From JAKZRT01 sp965247915 (GTDB lineage Bacteria > Pseudomonadota > Alphaproteobacteria > Rhodobacterales > Rhodobacteraceae): 64,000 bases of DNA. Below are positions 9,002 to 17,471 of the stretch, in pieces; within the stretch, counting starts at the first letter, position 1, and every line of letters begins with the position of its first letter. The notes beneath the pieces are model-generated. The model was given only the letters and a program-made list of their open reading frames with translations. It did not search any database and was not told where the DNA came from. Made by a program: the position numbers and the translations under genes. The DNA lies in NCBI GenBank assembly GCA_965247915.1, contig OZ252048.1, positions 806,001 to 870,000 on the forward strand. Reading direction: 5' to 3'.

Positions 9002-11263
9002 CTAATGACGGGGTTTCGCCCTCGAGGTCGGATCGGCTGCCAACGGGTCCTCGGGCCAGGGGTGTTTGGGGTAACGCCCGCGCATGTCGCGCCGCACATC
9101 GGAATAACTCGTGGCCCAGAATCCGGCCAGGTCCGAGGTGACCTGCAAGGGCCGCCCCGCAGGCGACAACAACGTGACCAAAAGCGGCGTCTGGTCAGGG
9201 CCCACGGTCGGGTGGGTGGACTGGCCGAACATCTCTTGCAATTTCAACGAAATCCCCGGCTGATCGCCGCTGTAATCAACCGCCACCGACCGGCCGAGCG
9301 GGGTTGTGATGCCGGGCGGTGCCAGGCGGTCGACCAACTGGCGCTGCTCCCAGGTCAAAAGCCCAGCTATCGCACCGGCCCAGTGGGTGCGCCCGAGGTC
9401 TTCGAGCCGCCGGGCGCGACCAGCCAGCGGTGAGAACCATTTTTCGGCCGCCTTCAGAAGTCCCGGCGCGCTGAGGTCTGGCAGGCTCGTTTCGCGGGCG
9501 CGCAGAAATTCGACCCTGTCCATCAACCGCCTGGCACCCGAACCCAGCGCCAAAGCCGCCAGCCCGCGCGCCCGCAAACCTTCGGTCAGCGCCTGCGCGA
9601 CCGCCTCGTGCGGGGCATCGCGCCAGACTTCGTCGCGCAGGATCAAGGCACCGAATTTTTTGCGCCGCCGGGTCTCGACCTGGTTGGTGCGCCGGGACCA
9701 GACCGCTTCTTCTTGCCATTCGATCCGGTCGCCATAAAGCGCCCGCAGCCCGGCCTCGGTCAGCGGCGCGGCCAGCCGGATCCTGGCTTCGGGCGCGCGG
9801 CCATCGGTTTCGGCCACGACAATCAGGCGGGTGCCCGCCAGCGCGTCACCCGCGTCCATCACCGCGCCTTTGCCGCCTGAAAGAACAAACCGCGGGTTAT
9901 CGCCCTGCCGCCGCATGCCGATCCTGTCGGGATAGGCCAGCGCCGTGGCCTCGCCCGGATCGGTGATCGGCTCGGGCGGGTCGCTGACCAGCCGGGCCAG
10001 CCGTTTGGCCTCGGTCCGGATACGCGCCAGCGCCCGCCCGTGGTCGGTCACGCGCCCCGAGGCATCGATCGCGCCGAGGTCGCTGAGCAGGGCGCGGGCA
10101 CGGGCAAGCCCGGCATGCGGCGGCGGCGTCAGAAACGCCAGATCGCCCGGCGCTGCCCCCCAGACCGCCAAGTCCAGCGCCAGACCGGTCAGGTCGGCAA
10201 CGTCGATCTTGGGCGGGGCAAAGGCGGGCATCGCACCTTCCTCGGCGCGCGCCCACATCCGGTAAGCCACGCCGGGACCGGTCCGGCCGGCCCGGCCCCG
10301 GCGCTGGTCGGCCTCGGCGCGGCTCACCCGTTCGGTCAACAGCCGCGCCATGCCCGACCCTGGGTCATAGCGGGCGCGGCGCGCGCGCCCGCAATCGACG
10401 ACCGCGGCAATGCCCGGGATGGTCAGCGAGGTTTCGGCAATCGCGTTGGCCAGCACCAGTTTGCGGGCCGGTTCGGGCGCAAGCGCGGCGCGTTGTGCCT
10501 GCGCGGTGGCGGCACCGTAAAGCCGGTGCAGGCGGGTGCCGTCGGGCAAGCCCGACTTGAGCCGCGCGGCCACGCGCCCGATCTCGGCCGCACCGGGCAG
10601 AAACACCAGAACCCCGCCATCGGTCTCGTCAAGCGCGCGCCGGACCAGCGCCGCCGCTTCGTCCTCGAACCGGGTCCCGGCGGGCAGCGGCCGGTTGCGC
10701 CAGCGCGTTTCAACCGGATACGCGCGACCCTCGGCGGTGACGATCGGCGCGTCGTCCAGAAGCGCTGCCACCGGTTCCGCGTCAAGCGTCGCCGACATCA
10801 CCAGAAGCACAAGATCGGGGCGCAGCGCGCCGCGCGCTTCCCAGGCCAGCGCCAGCCCCAGATCGGCGTTCAGCGAGCGTTCGTGAAACTCGTCGAAAAT
10901 CACCGCGCCCACGCCGTCAAGGCCGGGGTCGGATTGCAGTATCCGGGTCAGAATGCCCTCGGTCACCACCTCGATGCGCGTGGTTTTCGACACCCGCGCC
11001 GCGCCGCGCATCCGATAGCCCACGGTGCGGCCCACCGGTTCGCCCAGCAGCGCCGCCATCCGCTCGGCGGCGGCGCGGGCGGCCAGGCGGCGCGGCTCGA
11101 GCATCAGGGTGCGCCCGGTCCCGACCCCCGCGTCCAGCATCGCCAGCGGCACATGTGTGGTCTTTCCCGCCCCCGGCGGGGCTTGCAAAACCGCGCGCCC
11201 GTGGGTTGTAAGCGCGGCCATCAGCGCCGGCAGGGCATCGTCAACGGGCAGGCGGTCGGTCAT
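9002..11263 (-). CDS. hrpB: ATP-dependent helicase HrpB (DEAH/RHA family)
   Basis: A 753-residue helicase with motifs in order: Walker A PPGAGKTT, DEFH in FDEFHERSLNADL, SAT in MSATLDA, then AETSLTIPG and motif VI QRRGRAGRTGPG, followed by the HA2/HrpB C-terminal domain. It is an RNA-helicase-like protein of poorly defined bacterial role. I chose the ATG at 11261-11263 because AAGGA precedes it and the helicase domain begins shortly after; an open frame extends 45 codons further without support. It is divergent from meaB across about 116 bases. Confidence 0.93.
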   Translation of the reverse strand: MTDRLPVDDALPALMAALTTHGRAVLQAPPGAGKTTHVPLAMLDAGVGTGRTLMLEPRRLAARAAAERMAALLGEPVGRTVGYRMRGAARVSKTTRIEVVTEGILTRILQSDPGLDGVGAVIFDEFHERSLNADLGLALAWEARGALRPDLVLLVMSATLDAEPVAALLDDAPIVTAEGRAYPVETRWRNRPLPAGTRFEDEAAALVRRALDETDGGVLVFLPGAAEIGRVAARLKSGLPDGTRLHRLYGAATAQAQRAALAPEPARKLVLANAIAETSLTIPGIAAVVDCGRARRARYDPGSGMARLLTERVSRAEADQRRGRAGRTGPGVAYRMWARAEEGAMPAFAPPKIDVADLTGLALDLAVWGAAPGDLAFLTPPPHAGLARARALLSDLGAIDASGRVTDHGRALARIRTEAKRLARLVSDPPEPITDPGEATALAYPDRIGMRRQGDNPRFVLSGGKGAVMDAGDALAGTRLIVVAETDGRAPEARIRLAAPLTEAGLRALYGDRIEWQEEAVWSRRTNQVETRRRKKFGALILRDEVWRDAPHEAVAQALTEGLRARGLAALALGSGARRLMDRVEFLRARETSLPDLSAPGLLKAAEKWFSPLAGRARRLEDLGRTHWAGAIAGLLTWEQRQLVDRLAPPGITTPLGRSVAVDYSGDQPGISLKLQEMFGQSTHPTVGPDQTPLLVTLLSPAGRPLQVTSDLAGFWATSYSDVRRDMRGRYPKHPWPEDPLAADPTSRAKPRH

Positions 11264-11379
11264 CGCATCCTTATCGGCAATCGGCGCGGCGCTGACCAGC
11301 CCGGCCCGAGCGCCCATTGTCGCTGGACAGAATCCGCGGCAGAGGGCATTCAGACCCCGAAAGTTCGGGACAAACGGCC

Positions 11380-12375
11380 ATGAGCCAGCCAGACACACTT
11401 GCGGACCAGGTCCGCGCGCGCTCGCGCCGGGCGCTAGCGCGCGCCATCACGCTGATCGAAAGCCGCCGTCCCGATCACCGGGCAAAGGCCGAGGCGTTAC
11501 TGGCCGAGCTGGGACCGGCCACCGGCGGCGCGCTGATGATCGGGCTCTCGGGCACGCCGGGCGTCGGCAAGTCGACCTTTATCGAAGCCTTTGGGTTGAT
11601 GCTGACGGCGGCGGGCCACCGGGTCGCGGTTCTGGCCGTCGATCCGTCGTCGACCTTGTCCGGCGGCTCGATATTGGGTGACAAGACCCGCATGGAGCGG
11701 CTCAGCCGCGACCAAAACGCCTTTATCCGGCCCTCGCCCAGCCAAACCCAGCTGGGCGGCGTGGCGCGGCGCACGCGCGAGGCCGCAGCGCTTTGTGCGG
11801 CAGCGGGGTTTGACATCGTGCTGATCGAAACCGTGGGCGTCGGCCAGTCGGAAACCACGGTGGCGGGCATGACCGATCTTTTCGTGCTGCTGCTGGCCCC
11901 GGCCGGCGGCGACGAACTGCAAGGCGTCAAGCGCGGCATCATGGAAATTGCCGATCTGATGCTGGTCAACAAGGCCGATGGCGAGCTGATATCGGCAGCC
12001 ACCCGCACCTGCGCCGATTATGCCGGGGCGCTGCGCCTGATGCGGGCGCGGGCCGGCGACGCGCCGGGGTTTCCGCGCGCCATGCTGGTCTCGGCGATGA
12101 CCGGCGACGGCCTGGCGCAGGCCTGGGAGGCAATGCAGGCGTTGGCTGACTGGCGTCGCGCCGAGGGTCATTTCGCCAGCCGCCGCGCGGCACAGGCGCG
12201 CGACTGGTTTCAGGCCGAATTGCGCGACGGGCTGCTGGCGCTTCTGCGCGATGACAGCGATCTTGCCGCTCTGGTTCAGCGACTGGGCGATGAAGTCGCG
12301 GCGGGCCGCGCCGCCGCGCCCGCTGCCGCGCGCGAGGTCCTGGCCGAGGCCCTGCAAGGCGAACCCCGGCCATGA
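11380..12375 (+). CDS. meaB: Methylmalonyl-CoA mutase-associated GTPase MeaB
   Basis: A 331-residue G3E-family GTPase that protects and reactivates B12-dependent acyl-CoA mutases (methylmalonyl- or ethylmalonyl-CoA mutase). Visible motifs are the P-loop GTPGVGKST, the VDPSS segment, ETVGVGQSE (switch region) and NKAD. The ATG at 11380 follows a GGGA box. Its stop overlaps the next start (ATGA). No mutase gene is in the window; in Rhodobacterales the mutases are often elsewhere on the chromosome. Confidence 0.93.
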   Translation: MSQPDTLADQVRARSRRALARAITLIESRRPDHRAKAEALLAELGPATGGALMIGLSGTPGVGKSTFIEAFGLMLTAAGHRVAVLAVDPSSTLSGGSILGDKTRMERLSRDQNAFIRPSPSQTQLGGVARRTREAAALCAAAGFDIVLIETVGVGQSETTVAGMTDLFVLLLAPAGGDELQGVKRGIMEIADLMLVNKADGELISAATRTCADYAGALRLMRARAGDAPGFPRAMLVSAMTGDGLAQAWEAMQALADWRRAEGHFASRRAAQARDWFQAELRDGLLALLRDDSDLAALVQRLGDEVAAGRAAAPAAAREVLAEALQGEPRP

Positions 12376-12806
12376 CCATTGCCCAGATGAGCCTTGCCCG
12401 CCTGCGTTTTGCGCCCGGCGACCCGCGCGTTGCTGAGTTTTTCGACAATCTCGACGCGGTCTACCAGAGCGCCGCCGGCCATCCCGGGTTCATCTGGCGG
12501 CTGCCCGACGTCCAAGCCGCCCACCAGCTTGCCGCGCTCGGTCACGACGACCGCACCTCGGCCACCGTTTCGGTCTGGCGCTCGGTCGCCGATCTGCACG
12601 ATTTTACTTTTTCGGGCGCACACGGAGAATTCTTCGATCGCCGCGCCGAATGGTTCGAGAAATTCGAGGGCCCGCAGCTTGTGATCTGGCGCGCCGATGC
12701 CACCGCCCGTCCGGATTTTGGCGAAGCCTTCGCACGTCTCGAGCGTTTGCGCCGCCATGGCCCCACCGACCACGCGCACGGATGGCCAGCGCGGCCGGAC
12801 GCGTGA
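12372..12806 (+). CDS. DUF3291 domain-containing protein
   Basis: A 144-residue soluble protein with the DUF3291 pattern: an N-terminal LARLRFAPGDPRV...FFDNLDAVYQ, GFIWRL, VSVWRSVADL and EFFDRRAEWF. The fold resembles antibiotic-biosynthesis monooxygenase (ABM-like) ferredoxin folds, but the function is unknown. It is coupled to meaB by an ATGA overlap, so the two are almost certainly co-transcribed. The C-terminal 15 residues are low-complexity and may not be conserved. Confidence 0.8.
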   Translation: MTIAQMSLARLRFAPGDPRVAEFFDNLDAVYQSAAGHPGFIWRLPDVQAAHQLAALGHDDRTSATVSVWRSVADLHDFTFSGAHGEFFDRRAEWFEKFEGPQLVIWRADATARPDFGEAFARLERLRRHGPTDHAHGWPARPDA

Positions 12807-13036
12807 GCCGCCCGTGCCGCAGGCCATGGGGCGCTGCCCCCCTCTCCGCCCCAAGGTAGCCGCCGAAACGATGAATACCCTGCGGTTCGGGCGACCGCAT
12901 GGGCGGACTTGGCGCTTGACGGGCCGCGGCGGGCGGCGTAGAGACCCGCTGTTGAATTTCCGGGCGCGGCTTTGCTGGCGCCCGCTCCGATTGCACTTCC
13001 GGCCATGCGGGTCGGACCAGACCAAGGATCACGCCC

Positions 13037-13324
13037 ATGGCGCGCCGCTGCGAACTGACCGGAAAAGGCCCGATGACTGGCAACAACGTCAGCCACGCCA
13101 AAAACCGGACCCGCCGCCGGTTCATCCCCAACCTGAACGACGTGACGCTGCAATCCGAGACGCTGGGTCGTGGCTTCAAGCTGCGGATTGCGGCCTCGAC
13201 GCTGCGCACCGTCGATCACCGCGGCGGGCTCGATGCGTTTCTCGCCAAGGCCAAGGACGGCGAGCTTTCCGCCAATGCGCTGAAGATCAAGCGCGACATC
13301 GCCAGGGCCCAGGCCAGCGCCTGA
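13037..13324 (+). CDS. rpmB: 50S ribosomal protein L28
   Basis: A 95-residue basic protein starting MARRCELTGKGPMTGNNVSHA with the N-KNRTRRRF segment and SETLGRGFKLRIA, the alphaproteobacterial L28 pattern. AAGGA lies upstream of the ATG. It is preceded by 230 bases of intergenic DNA that should hold its promoter, and followed by a hairpin plus T-tract. It is monocistronic here and looks intact. Confidence 0.96.
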   Translation: MARRCELTGKGPMTGNNVSHAKNRTRRRFIPNLNDVTLQSETLGRGFKLRIAASTLRTVDHRGGLDAFLAKAKDGELSANALKIKRDIARAQASA

Positions 13325-13349
13325 CGCGCTTGGACCGGCAGCGCCGCCA

Positions 13350-13376
13350 GCCCCGCACCGCCGGGGTTTTTTCTTT
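13350..13376 (+). terminator. Rho-independent terminator of rpmB
   Basis: A short GC hairpin CCCCG/CGGGG at 13351-13365 is followed directly by TTTTTTCTTTT. It lies 27 bases after the rpmB stop and is the most convincing intrinsic terminator in the window. Confidence 0.8.
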
Positions 13377-13460
13377 TGCGGCGAATCGACCTAAGGCACG
13401 ATGAGATTGGACTGAAACGCCGCCGCAACGCAGCGAGGATCGCGTCTGCCCGGGCGGGGG

Positions 13461-13499
13461 CGAGAATCGCGCCCGCCTTGGGGCGGGCAGGCGCGATCC
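13461..13499 (-). repeat. 39-bp palindromic intergenic repeat, copy A
   Basis: The reverse complement of this 39-bp unit recurs at 15802-15840 with one mismatch. It contains a GCCCGCC/GGCGGGC stem flanked by GGATCGCGC and GCGATTCTCG. It lies between rpmB and the phosphatase gene, next to another hairpin (GGGGCT/AGCCCC). It looks like a mobile REP-type palindrome. Confidence 0.7.
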
Positions 13500-13570
13500 G
13501 GGGCTGAAGCCCCGGGAAGGGCAAAATCTAGGCGACTAAAAGCAATCTCATTTTGCGCTAGAAGTGGTCC

Positions 13571-14023
13571 ATGACCCCGCGCGTGCTTTTCGTCTGCCTC
13601 GGCAACATCTGCCGGTCGCCCACGGCGCAAGGCGTCTTTGCCGCCCGCGCGGCGGCGGCCGGGCTTGAGGTAGTGACCGACAGCGCCGGAACATCGGACT
13701 GGCATATCGGTGTTGCGCCATATGCGCCCGCCGTTCACGCCGCTGCCGCGCGCGGCATCGATATCTCGCGCCTGCGGGCGCGCCAGCTAAGACCGGTCGA
13801 CTTCGACCATTTCGACCTGATTATCGGCATGGACGCGGACAATATCGCCGCGATCGAGCGTCTGCGCCCCGAAAGGTCCGAAACGCGCGTTCGGCGCTTC
13901 ACCGATTATGCGCACGGGTCCGGCGCCACCGAAGTGCCCGACCCCTATTTCACGCGCGATTTCGACGGTGCGCTGGATCTTATCGAAGCGGCATCGGATG
14001 GGCTTGTCAAAGCGCTGATCTAG
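13571..14023 (+). CDS. Low molecular weight protein-tyrosine phosphatase
   Basis: A 150-residue cytosolic phosphatase. The P-loop CLGNICRS is at residues 9-16 (nucleophile C9, R15) and the general acid lies in VPDPYF near the C-terminus. Its length fits the LMW-PTP family, whose bacterial members act on phosphotyrosine in regulation or exopolysaccharide control. There are no polysaccharide genes nearby, so the target is unknown. Its last bases overlap the end of the convergent gene at 14020. Confidence 0.92.
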   Translation: MTPRVLFVCLGNICRSPTAQGVFAARAAAAGLEVVTDSAGTSDWHIGVAPYAPAVHAAAARGIDISRLRARQLRPVDFDHFDLIIGMDADNIAAIERLRPERSETRVRRFTDYAHGSGATEVPDPYFTRDFDGALDLIEAASDGLVKALI

Positions 14024-14319
14024 CTGCAATAGGTCTTGGCGCTGCTGCCAAAGCGCTTATACCGCTCCCAGAATTTCTGATCGCTGCGCGAGATTGACTG
14101 GCGAACTTCCTGCGCACGGTGCGGATCATCGAAAAATGTTGCCGCCTTGCGCTGATCCGATTTCGTCAGCGTCAGATCAGCGACATCCTGAATGCAGCCG
14201 CACAAGCTGCGGCTGACGCCGGGTCGGTCCGAACTCAGACAGGCGCGCTCGATGGTCTCGGCCTGCGCCGGAACCGCCAAAAGCGCGAATGTGACGATTG
14301 CATAGGTAATAATACGCAT
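14020..14319 (-). CDS. Small conserved periplasmic protein
   Basis: A 99-residue protein with a signal peptide (MRIITYAIVTFALLAVPAQA) and four mature-region cysteines (ACLSS, LCGC, TYCS). The core LCGCIQDVADLTLTKSDQRKA and the C-terminal SDQKFWERYKRFG are, from memory, conserved in Rhodobacterales small proteins of unknown role, sometimes mislabelled as arginine transporter. Cysteine spacing suggests two disulfides in the periplasm. It is convergent with the phosphatase gene. Confidence 0.75.
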   Translation of the reverse strand: MRIITYAIVTFALLAVPAQAETIERACLSSDRPGVSRSLCGCIQDVADLTLTKSDQRKAATFFDDPHRAQEVRQSISRSDQKFWERYKRFGSSAKTYCS

Positions 14320-14513
14320 GGGTCGCTGCCTCGATCCTGCCGCGGCCCGGATGTGCCCCCGGATCGCGCGGTTGGTTCCCCGCCTTCAACCCTGACAGAA
14401 GACGCCGCGATTTTCAATCGGCGTGGCGCCGGGAGTGTCTCGAATTTTGTGCGTCGACGGCGAACTTATGCTAGCCTCGGGCAAAGGCAATGCGCTTGCA
14501 AAGGACGCGCCCT

Positions 14514-15454
14514 ATGGAAAAAACTCCCTGGCACATCTGGGTCGTGGGCGTGCTCAGCCTGCTGTGGAACAGCATGGGGGCTTTGGACTATGTCGCCACC
14601 CAGTACAGTGTTGAAACCTATCTCGAGGGCTTCACCCCCGAACAGCTTGATTATTTCAATTCCTTCCCGGCCTGGACCGTCGCCGCCTGGGCCATCGCCG
14701 TCTGGGCCGCGGTGCTGGCTTCGGTCCTGATCCTTATGCGGCGGGCCTGGGCGGTGCCGGTGATGCAGATTTCCTTCGCCGCCATGGTGATCGTCACGCT
14801 CCAGAATTATAGGCGCCTCTAAAAATTCCTTCCGGCGCTCTCAATCGGTTAGAATCGGGGCGACGTGACACGGGCATCAGGGGAACCAGCGATGGGCCAA
14901 ATGAGCTTTTTTGACATCGCAAATCGGTATGCGGGGCTGGACGCCAAGAACGACCCGCTGGTGAAGATCGACGAGGTTGTTCCGTGGGAAGACTTCCGAC
15001 CGCGTCTCGAGGCGGCATGGCGCAAGCCGGCCGAGGACCGGAAGTCTCCGGCGGGACGCTGGTGCGCGGCATCGGGCTGGTGCGGGCCAAGGCACGGATC
15101 GGGCTGAAGAACCTCGCCTATAACATGCGCCGCCTGGTGCAGTTGGAGCGCCTCGCGGCGGCGGCGCTACCGTGACGGTATTCAGGGCAGGAGTCCGTGC
15201 AGGCTACGAGTTTCGGCATCAAATCAACCGCTCAGGAGCGACCGAACGCCAAAATCCCGAGGCCGGGTGACGTCCGCTGCCCCGGTTCGGGCTCATCTGG
15301 GCATTTTTCGAGGTGCCCTTATGTGCTTGCCGAGGTCACGATGGCCGACGTCGTGGGCCCCGGGGCGGAGGCCTTCGCGGCGCTGATCTTCGTGGTGACG
15401 GCGCTGTTGGTTTGGTACGTGATGGTGCAGCGGCGGGCCGGGCGGTTGCGGTAA
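14514..15454 (+). pseudogene. Small four-helix membrane protein gene split by an IS5-type derivative
   Basis: The first 99 codons (MEKTPWHIWVVGVLSLLW ... VTLQNY, 14514-14810) and the last 43 (VLAEVTMADVVGPG ... RRAGRLR, 15323-15454) are in the same frame once the 508-bp insertion and one copy of the TTAT duplication are removed. The rebuilt protein is 142 residues with about four membrane segments, which agrees with the size I recall for this uncharacterised Rhodobacterales family. AAAGGA lies 8 bases before the ATG. As it stands the gene stops at 14820-14822, a few codons inside the IS. Confidence 0.85.
14811..15318 (+). mobile_element. Internally deleted IS5-family element (508 bp)
   Basis: Ends AGGCGCCTC (left) and GAGGTGCCC (right) match the GGGCACCTC ends of the intact IS5-family element at 62273-63541. 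A 4-bp duplication TTAT flanks it (14807-14810, 15319-15322). Inside, the transposase N-terminus (MSFFDIANRYAGLDAKNDPL, 14901-15060) is joined directly to the C-terminus (LVRGIGLVRAKARIGLKNLA, about 15060-15175) in another frame. The catalytic core is gone. Sequence divergence from the 62273 copy shows it is a separate, older lineage. Confidence 0.85.
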
Positions 15455-15468
15455 GAGCGCCCGCCGCC

Positions 15469-15717
15469 TCAGTGCAGCCGCGCCGCGACCACATAGCCGT
15501 CGATGGTTTCCTCGCCCAGCGCCTTCATCGCCTCGAGCCGGTGCAGGCCCTCGATCAGCACATAGCCCTTCTTGGCATTTCGCACCCTGATCGGCACCTG
15601 CTGGCCGTTCTCCAGAATGTCTTCGGCCAGGGTTTGGACCCTGTCGGGCTCTAGGGTCTTCATGCGTTTGACCGGGACGCGGACGGCGGCGATGGGCAGG
15701 GATTCTTTTTCGAGCAT
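15469..15717 (-). CDS. Small ParB N-terminal (sulfiredoxin-like) domain protein
   Basis: An 82-residue protein consisting only of a ParB/Srx-type nuclease-like domain: an N-terminal PVKRMKTLEPDRVQTLAEDI, then VPIRVR and the ligand-loop VLIEGLHRLEAMKALG (the GxHRxxA motif). No helix-turn-helix follows, so it is not a partition ParB. I used the ATG at 15717; a TTG at 15744 would add nine residues. Single-domain proteins like this may bind nucleotides. The function is unknown. Confidence 0.7.
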   Translation of the reverse strand: MLEKESLPIAAVRVPVKRMKTLEPDRVQTLAEDILENGQQVPIRVRNAKKGYVLIEGLHRLEAMKALGEETIDGYVVAARLH

Positions 15718-15801
15718 GGGGCAGACTGCAAAATGTCCCAGCAATTGACCAGCCAGAATTTATTCGATCCAACCTATCAGCACCCGGACCGCTTGCGGTC
15801 C

Positions 15802-15840
15802 GGATCGCGCCTGCCCGCCCCATGGCGGGCGCGATTCTCG
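15802..15840 (+). repeat. 39-bp palindromic intergenic repeat, copy B
   Basis: Inverted copy of 13461-13499 with one mismatch in the loop. It is followed by a second hairpin GGGCGGGCTTCAGCCCGCC at about 15875-15893. The stretch 15718-15986 has no gene I can support beyond these palindromes. Confidence 0.7.
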
Positions 15841-15986
15841 GCACAAATGTGCAGAGACTGATTTTTTCTGTAGGGCGGGCTTCAGCCCGCCATCACTGAC
15901 AACCAAGATTTCCCTCGCCCTTTCGCAAATATTAGGACAAACTCAATTCAAATCTGATCCGGTCAAACCCGGGCGGGAGAGCAGCT

Positions 15987-17471
15987 TTGACCAACCACCT
16001 TTACTACGGCGATAACCTGCAGGTTCTGCGCGATCAGATCGCCGACCAAAGCGTTGACCTGATCTACCTCGATCCGCCGTTCAATTCGAACGCTTCCTAC
16101 AACGTGCTCTTCAAAGGCCCCAAGGGCAACGAGAGCGCCGCCCAGATCGAGGCGTTCGATGATACCTGGCACTGGGGCGACGAGGCCGAGGCGGCGTTTC
16201 AGGATGTACGCCGGTCGGGCAACGCGGCGGCCACTACCATGCTGCACGCCATGCGGACGTTTCTGGGCGACAACGACATGATGGCCTATTTGGCGATGAT
16301 GGCGGTGCGGCTTTTGGAACTGCACCGGGTGCTGAAGCCCACTGGCAGCCTCTACCTGCACTGCGACCCGACGGCGAGCCACTATCTGAAGATATTGCTG
16401 GATGCGGTTTTTGGGGTGCGGAATTTTCGGAATGAAATCAGCTGGCAACGAAGTACGAGAAGATCGTCAATCTCGAATATATTCCGGCGGGCACACGATA
16501 TTCTCTTTTACTATTCGCGCACTGATGAGCCGGCATTTAACATCCAATATGAAGCACATGATGAGACGCTACTAAGAAAATACAATCAAATCGATGGAAG
16601 GGGGCAATACCAGCTCGTGCCTTTGATGGTGAGCGGCAAGCGGAATGGTGATACCGGCAAAGAGTGGCGTGGAATTGACCCAAACACTCGCGGTAAATCT
16701 GGGATGCACTGGGTGACGATCAGGGACAAACTGGAAAAATATGAAAAGCAAGGTCTTGTGTATTGGCCTGAAAAAGGTGGCCAAATGCCAAGACTAAAAT
16801 ACTACTTGGACCAAAATCCCGGGATACCGCTCCCCGATATTTGGACGGACATAAACTTATTGAACTCAATGTCCGGAGAAAGCCTCGGCTACCCGACCCA
16901 GAAACCCGTTGCTCTGATCGAACGCATCATCTCGGCCTCCTCAAACGAAGGCGACGTGGTGCTCGACCCGTTCTGCGGCTGCGGCACCACCGTTCATGCC
17001 GCCGAGAAACTCAACCGCCGCTGGATCGGCATCGACGTCACCCATCTGGCCATCGGCCTGATCGAAAAGCGCCTGCGCGATGCTTTCCCCAAGGTGCAAT
17101 TCACCACCCACGGCGTGCCGCAGGACATCGGCGGTGCGCGCGACATGGCCGCGCGGGGCAAGGCCGGGGATCGCGCCAAATATTTCGAGTTTGAAAAGTG
17201 GGCGCTGTCGCTGATCGACGCCCAGCCCGGCAATATGTCAAAGAAAGGCGCCGACAAGGGCATCGACGGCAACATCTGGTTTGGCAAAAAGGAGCGCGCG
17301 ATAGTGCAAGTCAAAGCTGGTGAGCACATCAGTCGCCCAATGATTACGAATCTGCGCGGCGTGATCGAACGCGAAGAGGCCGAGATCGGAATTTTTCTGA
17401 CCTTGACCCCTCCGAAGAGACGTTGTTGCACGAACACAGGTAGTTCTGGTAATCGGGTGCTCCACCTCTGA
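15987..17471 (+). pseudogene. DNA adenine methyltransferase-nuclease fusion, 3' end cut by IS903-like element
   Basis: A TTG start follows GGGAGAG. Residues 1-350 form a beta-class N6-adenine methyltransferase: DPPF at 29-32 (catalytic), a target-recognition region at about 150-295, TQKP at 304-307 and the SAM motif LDPFCGCGTT at 326-335. Residues about 398-476 form a second domain with GADKGIDG...AIVQVKAG, the layout of an Mrr-like PD-(D/E)xK fold. Native coding ends at about codon 477 where the IS begins; the last 17 residues are IS sequence. The recognition region is visibly AT-richer than both flanks. Such fusions can be solitary methylases or type IIG-like systems; activity of the truncated form is uncertain. 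Confidence 0.8.
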
